DNA of 47,831 bases from an uncultured Lacinutrix sp. GTDB taxonomy: Bacteria > Bacteroidota > Bacteroidia > Flavobacteriales > Flavobacteriaceae. Shown here piece by piece: positions 1 through 8,500 of this stretch (position 1 is its first letter; every line of letters starts with the position of its first letter). Location of the stretch: contig CAKZMU010000072.1 in NCBI GenBank assembly GCA_937129145.1, positions 1 to 47,831 on the forward strand, read 5' to 3'. The notes under the pieces were generated by a model. It was not told where the DNA came from and did not search any database. It was given only the letters and a program-made list of their open reading frames with translations. The position numbers and the translations under genes were made by a program.

Positions 1-28
1 TTTATGTATTATTGGTGCAATATATACC

Positions 29-81
29 AGACTTAGGATCTAGTGCCGCGAGGTGTGAGAGTTCGAGTCTCTCCGCCCGCA
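29..81 (+). tRNA. tRNA-Leu (anticodon TAG), 5' half missing
   Basis: The 3' part of a class II tRNA is visible: anticodon loop at 32-38 with TAG at 34-36, a long variable arm at about 44-56, a T stem GAGAG/CTCTC (57-61 and 69-73) enclosing TTCGAGT, and a 3' acceptor strand CGCCCGC at 74-80. No CCA is encoded. The expected 5' acceptor strand (GCGGGCG), the D arm and a clean 5' anticodon stem are absent. Bases 1-28 do not pair with the 3' half, and the anticodon stem already mismatches at 28/42. This is either an assembly join or a genuinely disrupted tRNA. Confidence 0.8.
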
Positions 82-90
82 CAAAATTAT

Positions 91-121
91 AAAGCTTCTC
101 TTTTTTGAGAAGCTTTTTTTA
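91..121 (+). terminator. Rho-independent terminator after the tRNA
   Basis: A ten-base arm AAAGCTTCTC (91-100) pairs with GAGAAGCTTT (107-116) across a T6 loop, and a run of T follows. It lies 10 bases after the tRNA-Leu 3' end, so it probably ends that transcript. Confidence 0.85.
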
Positions 122-267
122 TTAAGACTTGCTTAATTTCTTTTAGCTACTTTTTTTAAAATATTAAGTTTAACATTTCTTATTGAAACATTTATACTGT
201 TAGATAGTCTATTATATAACGACTAAACCAATTATTAGTAAATTTGTTATATAATCAATCACATATC

Positions 268-2640
268 ATGGATATCAATGAGAACGTAGAGTCTCCTTTT
301 GAGCTTAAAGTAAGTTTTAATAAGTTGCTCAATCATTATGAAGTTTTAGCCGAAAGTAATAACGAATTTATTTCAGCTAAAGCGAGGCGTGTCTTAAAGA
401 CAGCTGAAGCTTATCCAGAGTTACGTGAAGGATTTAGTGATTCTTCAATTTTAGAAAAAAGAGAAAAAGAAATAAGTATCATTCTTCAAGATTCTTTTAG
501 TCCAGTTTTAACAAAAAACGAAATTAAAACGGCTTCAGTGCCATTTCATAACTTAATATTTAATTCTTCAGAACGTTTTAAAAATATTATTAAAACGGCT
601 GGAGAAGATTTTGATTTGAAAATCAAAAACATGCCAGAAGATGATAAATATATCATTGCATGTACTATTGTTTTGGCATTTTGTTATGGGTATAATATAA
701 ATTTTAAACGCCCTTTTTATTACGAAATACCTGATGCAAATGATGTTATGAGGTATTATAAAATATTATATAATGCCGATTTTACAGAGATAACTCCTAA
801 TAAAAATGCTCCTAAAATCACCCAAGAAGATTACGAAATGTTGCTTGATAATTTTGAGAACATTGATCTATGGAAAGAAAAATTTCCACCTAATAGTTAT
901 ACATTCAGAGGATTTGTAATATCTAATATCTTTGATGTTACCGACGACCAATCAATATCAAATATAAAATCCTCACTAATTGGAGATGAAAAACGTAAAG
1001 ATGAAGGTTTTATTGAGAAATTCCATGATATTTTTCAATCGCTTTTAGGTTTAAAGGATATTAAAGTTGGGTTTTCTATATATAATAAAGAAGAGGGTGT
1101 TTTTGAACGGGTTTATGGTGCTGGAATAAATAGTTTTTTGCTTAATGACCAAGAAGCCTCTAAGTGTTCTGATGCCTTATGCAGCTGGTCTTATAAGAGA
1201 CTGTTGGAGGAAAAAAAGTATTTTTCTGTATCAGATGTAGATAGGTTGTATGAAAAGTCTAAAGGGAAAGCACCACATATAAAATCACTTTACGAACAAG
1301 ATTTAAAAAGCGCCATTTTTGCACCAATTGCAAATGAAGATGGTTTAATGGGAATCCTTGAAATTGTATCAAAAGAGCCATTAGTTTTAAACAGTATTAA
1401 TGCTAATAAGTTGGAAGATGTAATGCCATTTATTGTATCTGCTGTTGAGCGTTCAAAGAATGATGAAGAGAATCTAATTGAAGCAATAATCCAAAAGGAA
1501 TGTACATCAATTCATCCAAGTGTGCATTGGCGATTTGAGAAAGAAGCTAAAAACTTTATTAAAGACCAATTAAATGGAGTTGAGCCTGCTTTTAATAAAA
1601 TAGCTTTCGATAATATTTACCCATTATATGGTCAAATAGATATAAAAGGGTCTTCTGAAGCTAGAAATTCGGCTACTAGACATGATTTAAAAATACAATT
1701 AAATGCTGCAAAAGCAATTTTAGAAGAAGCTTATAAACAAGAATCTTTGCCAATTTACGAGCAATATATATATCAAACAAATGACTATTTATCTGGATTA
1801 GAAAATCATTTCCAAGTTGATAGCGAACAGCAAATCACTAGATTTTTTAAGGACGATATAAATAGCGTGTTTCAGCATTTGAATCAAGCCAATATATTGA
1901 AACCTAAAATTGATGAGTATTATGCCAGTATTGATAAGAAGCTAGATGTTTTGTATAAGTATAGAAAATACTACGATGATACAATTGCAACTATAAATAA
2001 AGAAATGGCATCTCTTTTAGATAAAAAACAAGTTGAAGCTCAAGCAATGTACCCTCATTACTTTGAACGCTTTAAAACCGATGGTGTTGAACATAATATG
2101 TATATAGGTGAGTCAATAACTAAAGATGATAGTTTTAACCCAATTTACCTATACAATTTAAGGTTGTGGCAGTTACAAGTAATGTGTGAAATGGAAAATG
2201 CTTACTATTTAATGCAATCTAATTTTCCAATATCTTTGGATGTGGCCTCAATGATTTTAGTGTTTAATCAGCCATTATCAATAAGTTTTAGAATGGATGA
2301 AAAACAATTTGATGTAGATGGCACCTACAATGCGCGTTACGAAATTGTAAAAAAGCGTGTAGATAAAGCATATATAAAAGGAACTAAAGAACGGGTTACT
2401 CAAAAAGGAAAAATAAGCATTGTGTATTCTCAAAAGCAAGATGAAATAGAGTACTTGAGATATATTAAATTCTTACAGTCTAAAAAATATTTGGATACTG
2501 ATGTGGAAATTGTTGAATTACAAGATTTACAAGCAGTGACAGGGTTAAAAGCTATAAGAGTAAGTGTATTATATCATAAAGAAAATGATGATAAAGCATT
2601 TTATACTTATAATGATTTAATGAAAGAAATCAAGGCATAA
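268..2640 (+). CDS. GAF domain-containing protein
   Basis: Cytoplasmic protein of about 790 residues with no signal peptide or membrane segment. A GAF-like sensory segment lies at roughly residues 250-400. The rest is mostly helical with no catalytic motif I recognise: no GGDEF, kinase or cyclase signature. Similar long GAF proteins of unknown function are common in flavobacteria, and a ligand-sensing or scaffold role is inference. A TTG start at 244 would add eight residues. I prefer the ATG at 268 because it is the first ATG and the extra residues look untranslated. The gene is tail to tail with the HD/PycTM gene, with no base between the stop codons. Confidence 0.75.
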   Translation: MDINENVESPFELKVSFNKLLNHYEVLAESNNEFISAKARRVLKTAEAYPELREGFSDSSILEKREKEISIILQDSFSPVLTKNEIKTASVPFHNLIFNSSERFKNIIKTAGEDFDLKIKNMPEDDKYIIACTIVLAFCYGYNINFKRPFYYEIPDANDVMRYYKILYNADFTEITPNKNAPKITQEDYEMLLDNFENIDLWKEKFPPNSYTFRGFVISNIFDVTDDQSISNIKSSLIGDEKRKDEGFIEKFHDIFQSLLGLKDIKVGFSIYNKEEGVFERVYGAGINSFLLNDQEASKCSDALCSWSYKRLLEEKKYFSVSDVDRLYEKSKGKAPHIKSLYEQDLKSAIFAPIANEDGLMGILEIVSKEPLVLNSINANKLEDVMPFIVSAVERSKNDEENLIEAIIQKECTSIHPSVHWRFEKEAKNFIKDQLNGVEPAFNKIAFDNIYPLYGQIDIKGSSEARNSATRHDLKIQLNAAKAILEEAYKQESLPIYEQYIYQTNDYLSGLENHFQVDSEQQITRFFKDDINSVFQHLNQANILKPKIDEYYASIDKKLDVLYKYRKYYDDTIATINKEMASLLDKKQVEAQAMYPHYFERFKTDGVEHNMYIGESITKDDSFNPIYLYNLRLWQLQVMCEMENAYYLMQSNFPISLDVASMILVFNQPLSISFRMDEKQFDVDGTYNARYEIVKKRVDKAYIKGTKERVTQKGKISIVYSQKQDEIEYLRYIKFLQSKKYLDTDVEIVELQDLQAVTGLKAIRVSVLYHKENDDKAFYTYNDLMKEIKA

Positions 2641-3840
2641 TTAAGCAATACCTTGTGCCTTAAAGGCTACCGCAAACGAGATTACACTAACTATTATCCC
2701 AATCATAAAAACAGTATAGGTTAATCGTAATAAGTTATACTTTCTGTTCAATACTAATCCTAGAAAGTATAAATCCTTAGTAAGTGAGCCATAAAGATAA
2801 TCTCTATCTTGCATCATTTCGTGCATTGCCCATTCAAATTCGTCTAGCTTCATTTTATGAAAATTTCCAAAAAATAACAGATTCACTTTTTTGTCTGCAA
2901 CATCTTGTTTAGAGAATTTACCTTTTGTAACGTTTGGTCTAGTAGCTAAAACAGAAAGTACGATTGAAGCTACTGTAAATCCAGCAAAAATAACTGTTGG
3001 CCAAATAAGATAATCATTACTTGGGTTGTCTAACTTAGATACCAAATTAGATAATACCAATGAAATAATAATGGCATTTACCGAAAGTAAAATATTAGCT
3101 TTAGTATCTGCAATATCACTTAAAGTAATATGATTTCTTAGTGCTACACGAAACATAGTTTCAATACCACGTTCAGGTAAAACTACCTTATTTTTTTTGA
3201 ATTTTAATTCTTCTTTTTTGTGTTTCAGTTTGGAATGCTCATGCTGTAATTTTTTTTGCATTTTCAACAATTGAGATAAGTTTTTACCTTTTCCTTTATC
3301 CCAAATGGTTGAAGCTTCATTTGTATAAAACCTGTGCTTTGTAGATAAAAAGTTAATATTTTCTTCAAGCCATTCACTTTCAGTTAAAGTTTTATCGCAA
3401 GTAATCTCCCATTCTTTTCTTAGTAATTCAGAAATATCAATGTAATTTTTACTGCCAATGTGTGCGCAATCCGCATCTCTAATAATTTTTTCTAGTTTGT
3501 TTTTTGGCTCATGATTCATTTTTGTAGCCAGAATTAACTGTGAAACTACTTCAATATCATTTTTATCACACTCATTTTCTTTTAAAAAAGCTTTGGCAAT
3601 CTTAACACTTTCCTCTTCATGTTTTTCAATTTTTTTAGTGTAACCAACATCATGTAACCATGCACTTATTATAAGTTGATTTTTTTCTAATTCGGTGATT
3701 TCCGTTAATTCAGCAAGCTCGGTAGTTTTTTCAACAACACGTTGTGTATGTGCTAGATTATGATATGTAAATTTATTATCGAGATTATTATTTAATAATT
3801 CAATAGTAAATTCCTGGGTTTTAGAAATGAGATTATCCAT
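2641..3840 (-). CDS. HD-domain phosphohydrolase fused to Pycsar-type membrane effector domain (PycTM, DUF5706)
   Basis: The N-terminal half is an HD-superfamily domain. H31, the HD pair at 63-64 and a D122/D124 pair fit the metal-binding H...HD...D pattern of nucleotide phosphohydrolases and phosphodiesterases. A charged coiled-coil linker (about 185-222) leads to a C-terminal domain at about 226-395. That domain contains the signature RNHITLSDIADTKANILL and three predicted membrane segments (about 249-268, 277-299 and 373-393). It matches the Pycsar effector family, whose members disrupt the inner membrane when they sense cyclic pyrimidine nucleotides. No PycC-type cyclase is visible in the window. 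The HD domain may act on a cyclic nucleotide or its product (inference). The family assignment is fairly secure; a defence role for this copy is not established. Confidence 0.8.
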   Translation of the reverse strand: MDNLISKTQEFTIELLNNNLDNKFTYHNLAHTQRVVEKTTELAELTEITELEKNQLIISAWLHDVGYTKKIEKHEEESVKIAKAFLKENECDKNDIEVVSQLILATKMNHEPKNKLEKIIRDADCAHIGSKNYIDISELLRKEWEITCDKTLTESEWLEENINFLSTKHRFYTNEASTIWDKGKGKNLSQLLKMQKKLQHEHSKLKHKKEELKFKKNKVVLPERGIETMFRVALRNHITLSDIADTKANILLSVNAIIISLVLSNLVSKLDNPSNDYLIWPTVIFAGFTVASIVLSVLATRPNVTKGKFSKQDVADKKVNLLFFGNFHKMKLDEFEWAMHEMMQDRDYLYGSLTKDLYFLGLVLNRKYNLLRLTYTVFMIGIIVSVISFAVAFKAQGIA

Positions 3841-4023
3841 GCAAAAAAATGATTTTTAGTAAAAATACTAAACTTTATTTAACATTAATATTCGTCGCTT
3901 TTTTTATAAATACTTTCGTCATAGTAAGTGAGATTGTTTTTTGTAAGCCTATGAACTAATTTTCGACTATATTTAGGTTGAATAAGCATATTTATTAATT
4001 TAGAAAAGAAAGGAATCAACAGT

Positions 4024-4485
4024 ATGCTAACTTGGAAAGAAGTAATCAACTTTTCCGTTAACGGAAATCCAACTCCAGACAAACGAGTTGAAAAGTCAGA
4101 AGCCCAATGGAGAGCTCAATTAACTCCAGAGCAATTTAGAATTACAAGACAAAAAGGTACTGAACGTGCGCATAGTGGACACCTTTGTAGTATTTATGAA
4201 GAAGGTAAGTACAGCTGCGTATGTTGTGATACACCTTTGTTTGATTCTACAATTAAGTTTAGTTCAGGAACTGGTTGGCCTAGTTTTACCCAACCTATTA
4301 AAGAAAACGCCATTAAGTATGATAGAGACACATCGTATGGTATGGTAAGAGTAGAAGTTATGTGTAATACATGCGATGCGCATTTAGGACATGTGTTTCC
4401 TGATGGACCAGAACCTAGTGGATTGCGATATTGCGTAAATTCTGAATCCATGATTTTAGATAAGGAGGCTGTAAATGACAACTAA
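4024..4485 (+). CDS. msrB: Peptide-methionine (R)-S-oxide reductase MsrB
   Basis: Reduces methionine-R-sulfoxide in oxidised proteins. At 153 residues it has the full MsrB pattern: zinc ligands C65/C68 (CVCC region) and C114/C117 (CNTC), the GTGWPSF motif at 83-89, the HLGHVFPDGP segment, and the catalytic C137 in RYCVNS. There is no signal peptide, so it is cytoplasmic. The start is supported by the conserved MLTWKEV opening and an AGGA run about ten bases upstream. It is the first gene of an operon. Its last 11 bases overlap msrA, which suggests coupled translation of the R- and S-specific repair enzymes. Confidence 0.95.
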   Translation: MLTWKEVINFSVNGNPTPDKRVEKSEAQWRAQLTPEQFRITRQKGTERAHSGHLCSIYEEGKYSCVCCDTPLFDSTIKFSSGTGWPSFTQPIKENAIKYDRDTSYGMVRVEVMCNTCDAHLGHVFPDGPEPSGLRYCVNSESMILDKEAVNDN

Positions 4486-5014
4486 AAATTTGCAACTAGC
4501 CACAATTGGTGGTGGCTGTTTTTGGTGTACAGAAGCAGTATTTCAAGAAGTTAAAGGTGTGGAAAAAGTAGTTTCTGGCTATTCAGGAGGAACAGTTCCA
4601 GGACACCCAACGTATCGTGAGATTTGTTCAGGATTAACTGGTCATGCCGAAGTAGTGCAAGTTACTTTTGATGCTAATACGATTTCGTATGAAGATATTT
4701 TGGTCATTTTTATGACAACACACGACCCAACAACCTTGAATCGACAAGGAGCAGATAAAGGGACTCAATATCGCTCAGTGATTTTTTATCATAATGAAGA
4801 GCAAAAAGAAGTTGCCGAAATTGTTTTAAAAGAGGTTGCTCCATATTTTGAAAATCCAATTGTGACCGAAATTTCACCTCTAGATGTTTTTTATGAAGCT
4901 GAAAAGGAACATCAAGATTATTATAAAAATAATCAAGAACAAGGCTATTGTAGTTTTGTAATTACACCAAAATTGGCAAAGCTTCGTAAACTACATTCAG
5001 ATAAATTGAAATGA
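4475..5014 (+). CDS. msrA: Peptide-methionine (S)-S-oxide reductase MsrA
   Basis: Reduces methionine-S-sulfoxide, complementing MsrB. The hallmark GGCFWC motif starts at residue 13, with catalytic C15 and C18 nearby. GYSGG, the GHAEVVQV segment and the late HQDYY and GYC segments are all intact across 179 residues, the usual length. No export signal is seen. The start lies inside the end of msrB, and the stop shares ATGA with the glutaredoxin-like gene downstream, so the three genes are almost certainly one transcript. Confidence 0.96.
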   Translation: MTTKNLQLATIGGGCFWCTEAVFQEVKGVEKVVSGYSGGTVPGHPTYREICSGLTGHAEVVQVTFDANTISYEDILVIFMTTHDPTTLNRQGADKGTQYRSVIFYHNEEQKEVAEIVLKEVAPYFENPIVTEISPLDVFYEAEKEHQDYYKNNQEQGYCSFVITPKLAKLRKLHSDKLK

Positions 5015-5265
5015 CACCAAAAATTAAACTCTATGGCACCGAAAGGTGCCATAAAACCAAATATTATCAAGGTTTTTTAGAAAAAAGAAATATAGAGCAT
5101 GTATTTTTAGATGTTGAAGAAAATAATGACTCAGCTGAAGAATTGCGAAGCCTTTACGAGAATAGAAGATTGAATTTTCCAACGATTACTATTGGAACTA
5201 AGAAGCTAAGAAATCCGTCAGATAAACAATTAAATAAAAATTTAAAAAATGAGTGTAATAGATAA
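5011..5265 (+). CDS. Glutaredoxin-like small thioredoxin-fold protein
   Basis: An 84-residue protein with a glutaredoxin fold pattern: a beta strand KIKLYGT, then a CHKT active-site motif (C13, with Thr16 in place of the second Cys), then FPTITIG containing the cis-proline. CxxT is unusual and suggests a monothiol mechanism, perhaps helped by the C-terminal Cys82. Its position directly after msrB and msrA, with a 4-base overlap, suggests it recycles the oxidised reductases or handles a related thiol (inference). It is short for a canonical glutaredoxin and could be a divergent family member. Confidence 0.75.
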   Translation: MTPKIKLYGTERCHKTKYYQGFLEKRNIEHVFLDVEENNDSAEELRSLYENRRLNFPTITIGTKKLRNPSDKQLNKNLKNECNR

Positions 5266-5521
5266 CGTTAAAAATTATTTTACAGCAAAATTTGAAGGTA
5301 AGGAAACAGAAAAAGCACCAAATGGTGTTTGTCCAAATTGCTGGGGAAAACAAGAATGGGATGGTGAGTTTTATAAAAAAATTAAAGCAAAAAACATTAC
5401 GCCTCAATCCAATACTTATACTAGTTTTATTCATGAAGTTGTTGAAAAGCTAGATAAAATAACCTTAAAGGAAGACACATATACATGTGAAACTTGTAGT
5501 GTTAGTTATAGTAAAAAATAA
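5249..5521 (+). CDS. Small zinc-ribbon-like protein of unknown function
   Basis: A 90-residue protein with two CxxC pairs, C28/C31 (CPNC) and C80/C83 (CETC), that should form one zinc site. The region between is charged and includes a helix around 55-72. I recognise this type from other Bacteroidota but know of no assigned function. It overlaps the upstream glutaredoxin-like gene by 17 bases and is followed 19 bases later by the phosphoesterase gene, so it belongs to the msr operon. A role in redox or metal sensing is possible but unsupported. Confidence 0.75.
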   Translation: MSVIDNVKNYFTAKFEGKETEKAPNGVCPNCWGKQEWDGEFYKKIKAKNITPQSNTYTSFIHEVVEKLDKITLKEDTYTCETCSVSYSKK

Positions 5522-5540
5522 AGAACCAATATTTCTTGTA

Positions 5541-8500
5541 ATGAAAAACCAACCAAAAATAATTTTAGTATTGATTATTGTTTTTTTGCTCAACGCTTGT
5601 GCCACTTACAAGCCACAGTATAGTGATGATAGAAGTGCTCAGAATTTTCCAAAAGAAAAAGAAATTGAACATTCGTTTTATTTAATTGGAGATGGAGGCA
5701 ACTCACCTATTGGTAGTAAAACAAGAGCATTGCAAGAGTTTAAGTCACAGTTAGAAAACGCTTCAAAGCATAGTACTGCATTATTTTTAGGAGATAATAT
5801 CTATCCTTCGGGAATGCCAAATAAAAAACATGAACAACGTGATTTTGCTGAACATCAGTTAAATATTCAAACCGAATCTGCAAAAAATTTTAAAGGAAAT
5901 ACGATTTTTATTCCAGGAAATCACGATTGGTATAGCGATGGCTTAAAAGGATTAAAACGTCAAGAAAATTATATTGAGGATATTTTAGGTAAAAACACTT
6001 TTTTGCCAGAAAATGGTTGTCCTATTGAAAAGGTTGATGTAAGTGATAATGTCGTTTTGATAGTTGTAGATTCAGAATGGTATTTAACAAACTGGGATAA
6101 GCACCCAACAATTAATGATGATTGTGAAATAAAAACCAGAGCACTTTTTTTTGATGAATATGAAAGCCTAATAAAAAAAGCAAGGGGCAAAACAACCATA
6201 GTTGCATTACACCATCCTTTGTTTTCAAATGGGTCTCATGGTGGGCAATATTCATTTAAAAGCCATATGTCACCATTACCAGTTTTAGGTACATTAAAAA
6301 ACTTGATTAGAAAAACAGGAGGTGTAATAACTGTCGATGACCAGAATAAAAAATATAGAGAATTTAAAAAGCGCTTGGTTACGCTGTCTCAAGAGAATGA
6401 AAAAGTAGTTTTTGTTTCTGGACATGACCACAACTTACAATATCTTGTTCAAGATAATTTATCACAAATTATTAGTGGGTCTGGTTCTAAAACAAATCCA
6501 GCTAGAAATGTAGATTCTGGTAAGTTTGCTTATGCCACTCAAGGTTTTGCTAGGTTAGATGTGTTTGAGGATGGCTCATCCTATGTGCGTTTTTTTCAAG
6601 CTAAGACAAACAAAATCGTTTTTGAAACTCAAGTTTTAAAACCAAATAAAATTGAAAAAACAGCATCATATTCTTCAGATTTTCCAACTGTAAAAACAGC
6701 ATCAATTTATTCAAAAGAAGAAACAACAAAAACAAAAGCTTTTAAGAAGCTTTGGGGAGAGCGTTATCGAGAATATTTTAGTACAGAAGTCACTGCTCCA
6801 ACTGTAAATCTTGATACGTTATTTGGAGGATTAAAACCAATGCGTAAAGGAGGAGGACATCAATCAAAATCATTAAGATTAGAAGATTCAAATGGAAGAG
6901 AGTATGTAATGAGAGCTTTACGTAAAAATGCATTACAATACCTTCAAGCAGTGGCATTTAAAGACCAATATATTAAAGGTCAATTTGATGATACGGCCGC
7001 AGAAAATTTATTACTCGATGTATTTACTGGGTCACATCCTTATGCGCCATTTACAATTGCAACTCTTTCTGATGCTGTTGGTGTGATGCACACAAATCCT
7101 AAATTATATTATGTGCCTAAACAAAAATCTTTAGGAGCTTATAATAATGAATTCGGGAATGAATTATATATGATTGAAGAAAGAGCTGCTGATGGACATG
7201 GTGATAAACAAAGTTTTGGTTTTTCTAATAAGCTTATTAGTACTCACGATATGCTTAGAGAATTACGCGAAGATGAAGATAATCTAATTGACGAATCGGC
7301 TTATATAAGAGCGCGATTATTTGATATGTTAATTGGAGATTGGGATAGACATGAAGACCAATGGCGTTGGGCAAAATTTAAAGAAGGTAAAAAGACAATT
7401 TATAAGCCAATGCCTAGAGATAGAGACCAAGCCTTTTCTATAATGTCTGATGGTACTTTATTAGGTTTTGCAACAAAAGTTGTTCCAGCATTAAGGCTCA
7501 TGCAGTCGTACGACGAAGAATTAAAAAGCCCAAAATGGTTCAATTTAGAACCATATCCTTTAGACGTGGCTTTAATAAATCAATCAACCAAAAAAGATTG
7601 GGATATTCAAGTACAACATATTGTGGAAAACCTTACCGAAGAGGTTATAGATGAAGCTTTTAGTTACTTCCCTAAAGAGGTGCATGACGAAACAATTAAA
7701 AATATTAAGAAAAAATTAATTGGAAGAAAATCTAACCTTCAAAAAATTTCAAATCAATATTATAATCAAGTAAACAAGTATGCCATTATTAAAGGAACAG
7801 ATAAAGATGACCATTTTGAAATTAAACGTAACGGCAAATTAACCAAAGTTACAGGCTATAGAATCCAACAAGGAGAAAAAGGAGAGGTATTTCATGAACG
7901 TGCTTATTCACATATGAATACCAAAGAAATTTGGATATATGGTCTGGATGATGAGGATATTTTTAAAGTCTCTGGAAAAGGTAAAAATTTAATTAAAATT
8001 AGAATTGTTGGGGGGCAAAATAAAGACACTTATCATATTGAAAATGGTAATAAGATAAAGATATATGATTACAAGTCTAAGGAGAGTAAATTTGTAACTA
8101 ACAAGGGAAGTAAAAAGTTAACCGACGACTATGAAACTAATGTCTATAATTATAAAAAACCAACATATAATTCTAATCAATTAGTACCATCTATTGGCTC
8201 AAATCCAGATGATGGGTTTAAAATAGGTTTTATAAATACTTTGACTGCTTATGGTTTTGAAAGAAATCCTTTTACGTCTCGGCATATAGTTTCAGCGGCA
8301 TATTATTTTGCTACTAAAGGCTTTGATGTAGCTTATTCAGGAGAATTTGCAAACGTTATAGGTAACGCTAATTTAACTCTAGACGCAAAATTTACAAGCC
8401 CAAATTATGCTATAAATTTCTTTGGATATGGAAATGAAACTTCTAATCTTGAAGCTGATGATAATGATGGTTTAGAGGTTGATTTAGATTATAACCGAGT

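Noticed and set aside
244..267. TTG start for the GAF-domain protein
   Set aside because: The ATG at 268 is nearer to the first conserved-looking residues, and the extra eight residues show no supporting signal.
3885..4082. A minus-strand open frame of 65 codons over the msrB start
   Set aside because: The upper half is antisense to a well-supported msrB start. The lower part (about 34 codons in the msrB upstream gap) has plausible residues, but no family or ribosome site supports it.
5487..5540. Upstream start for the phosphoesterase
   Set aside because: It overlaps the zinc-ribbon gene and places a non-signal stretch before an intact lipoprotein signal.
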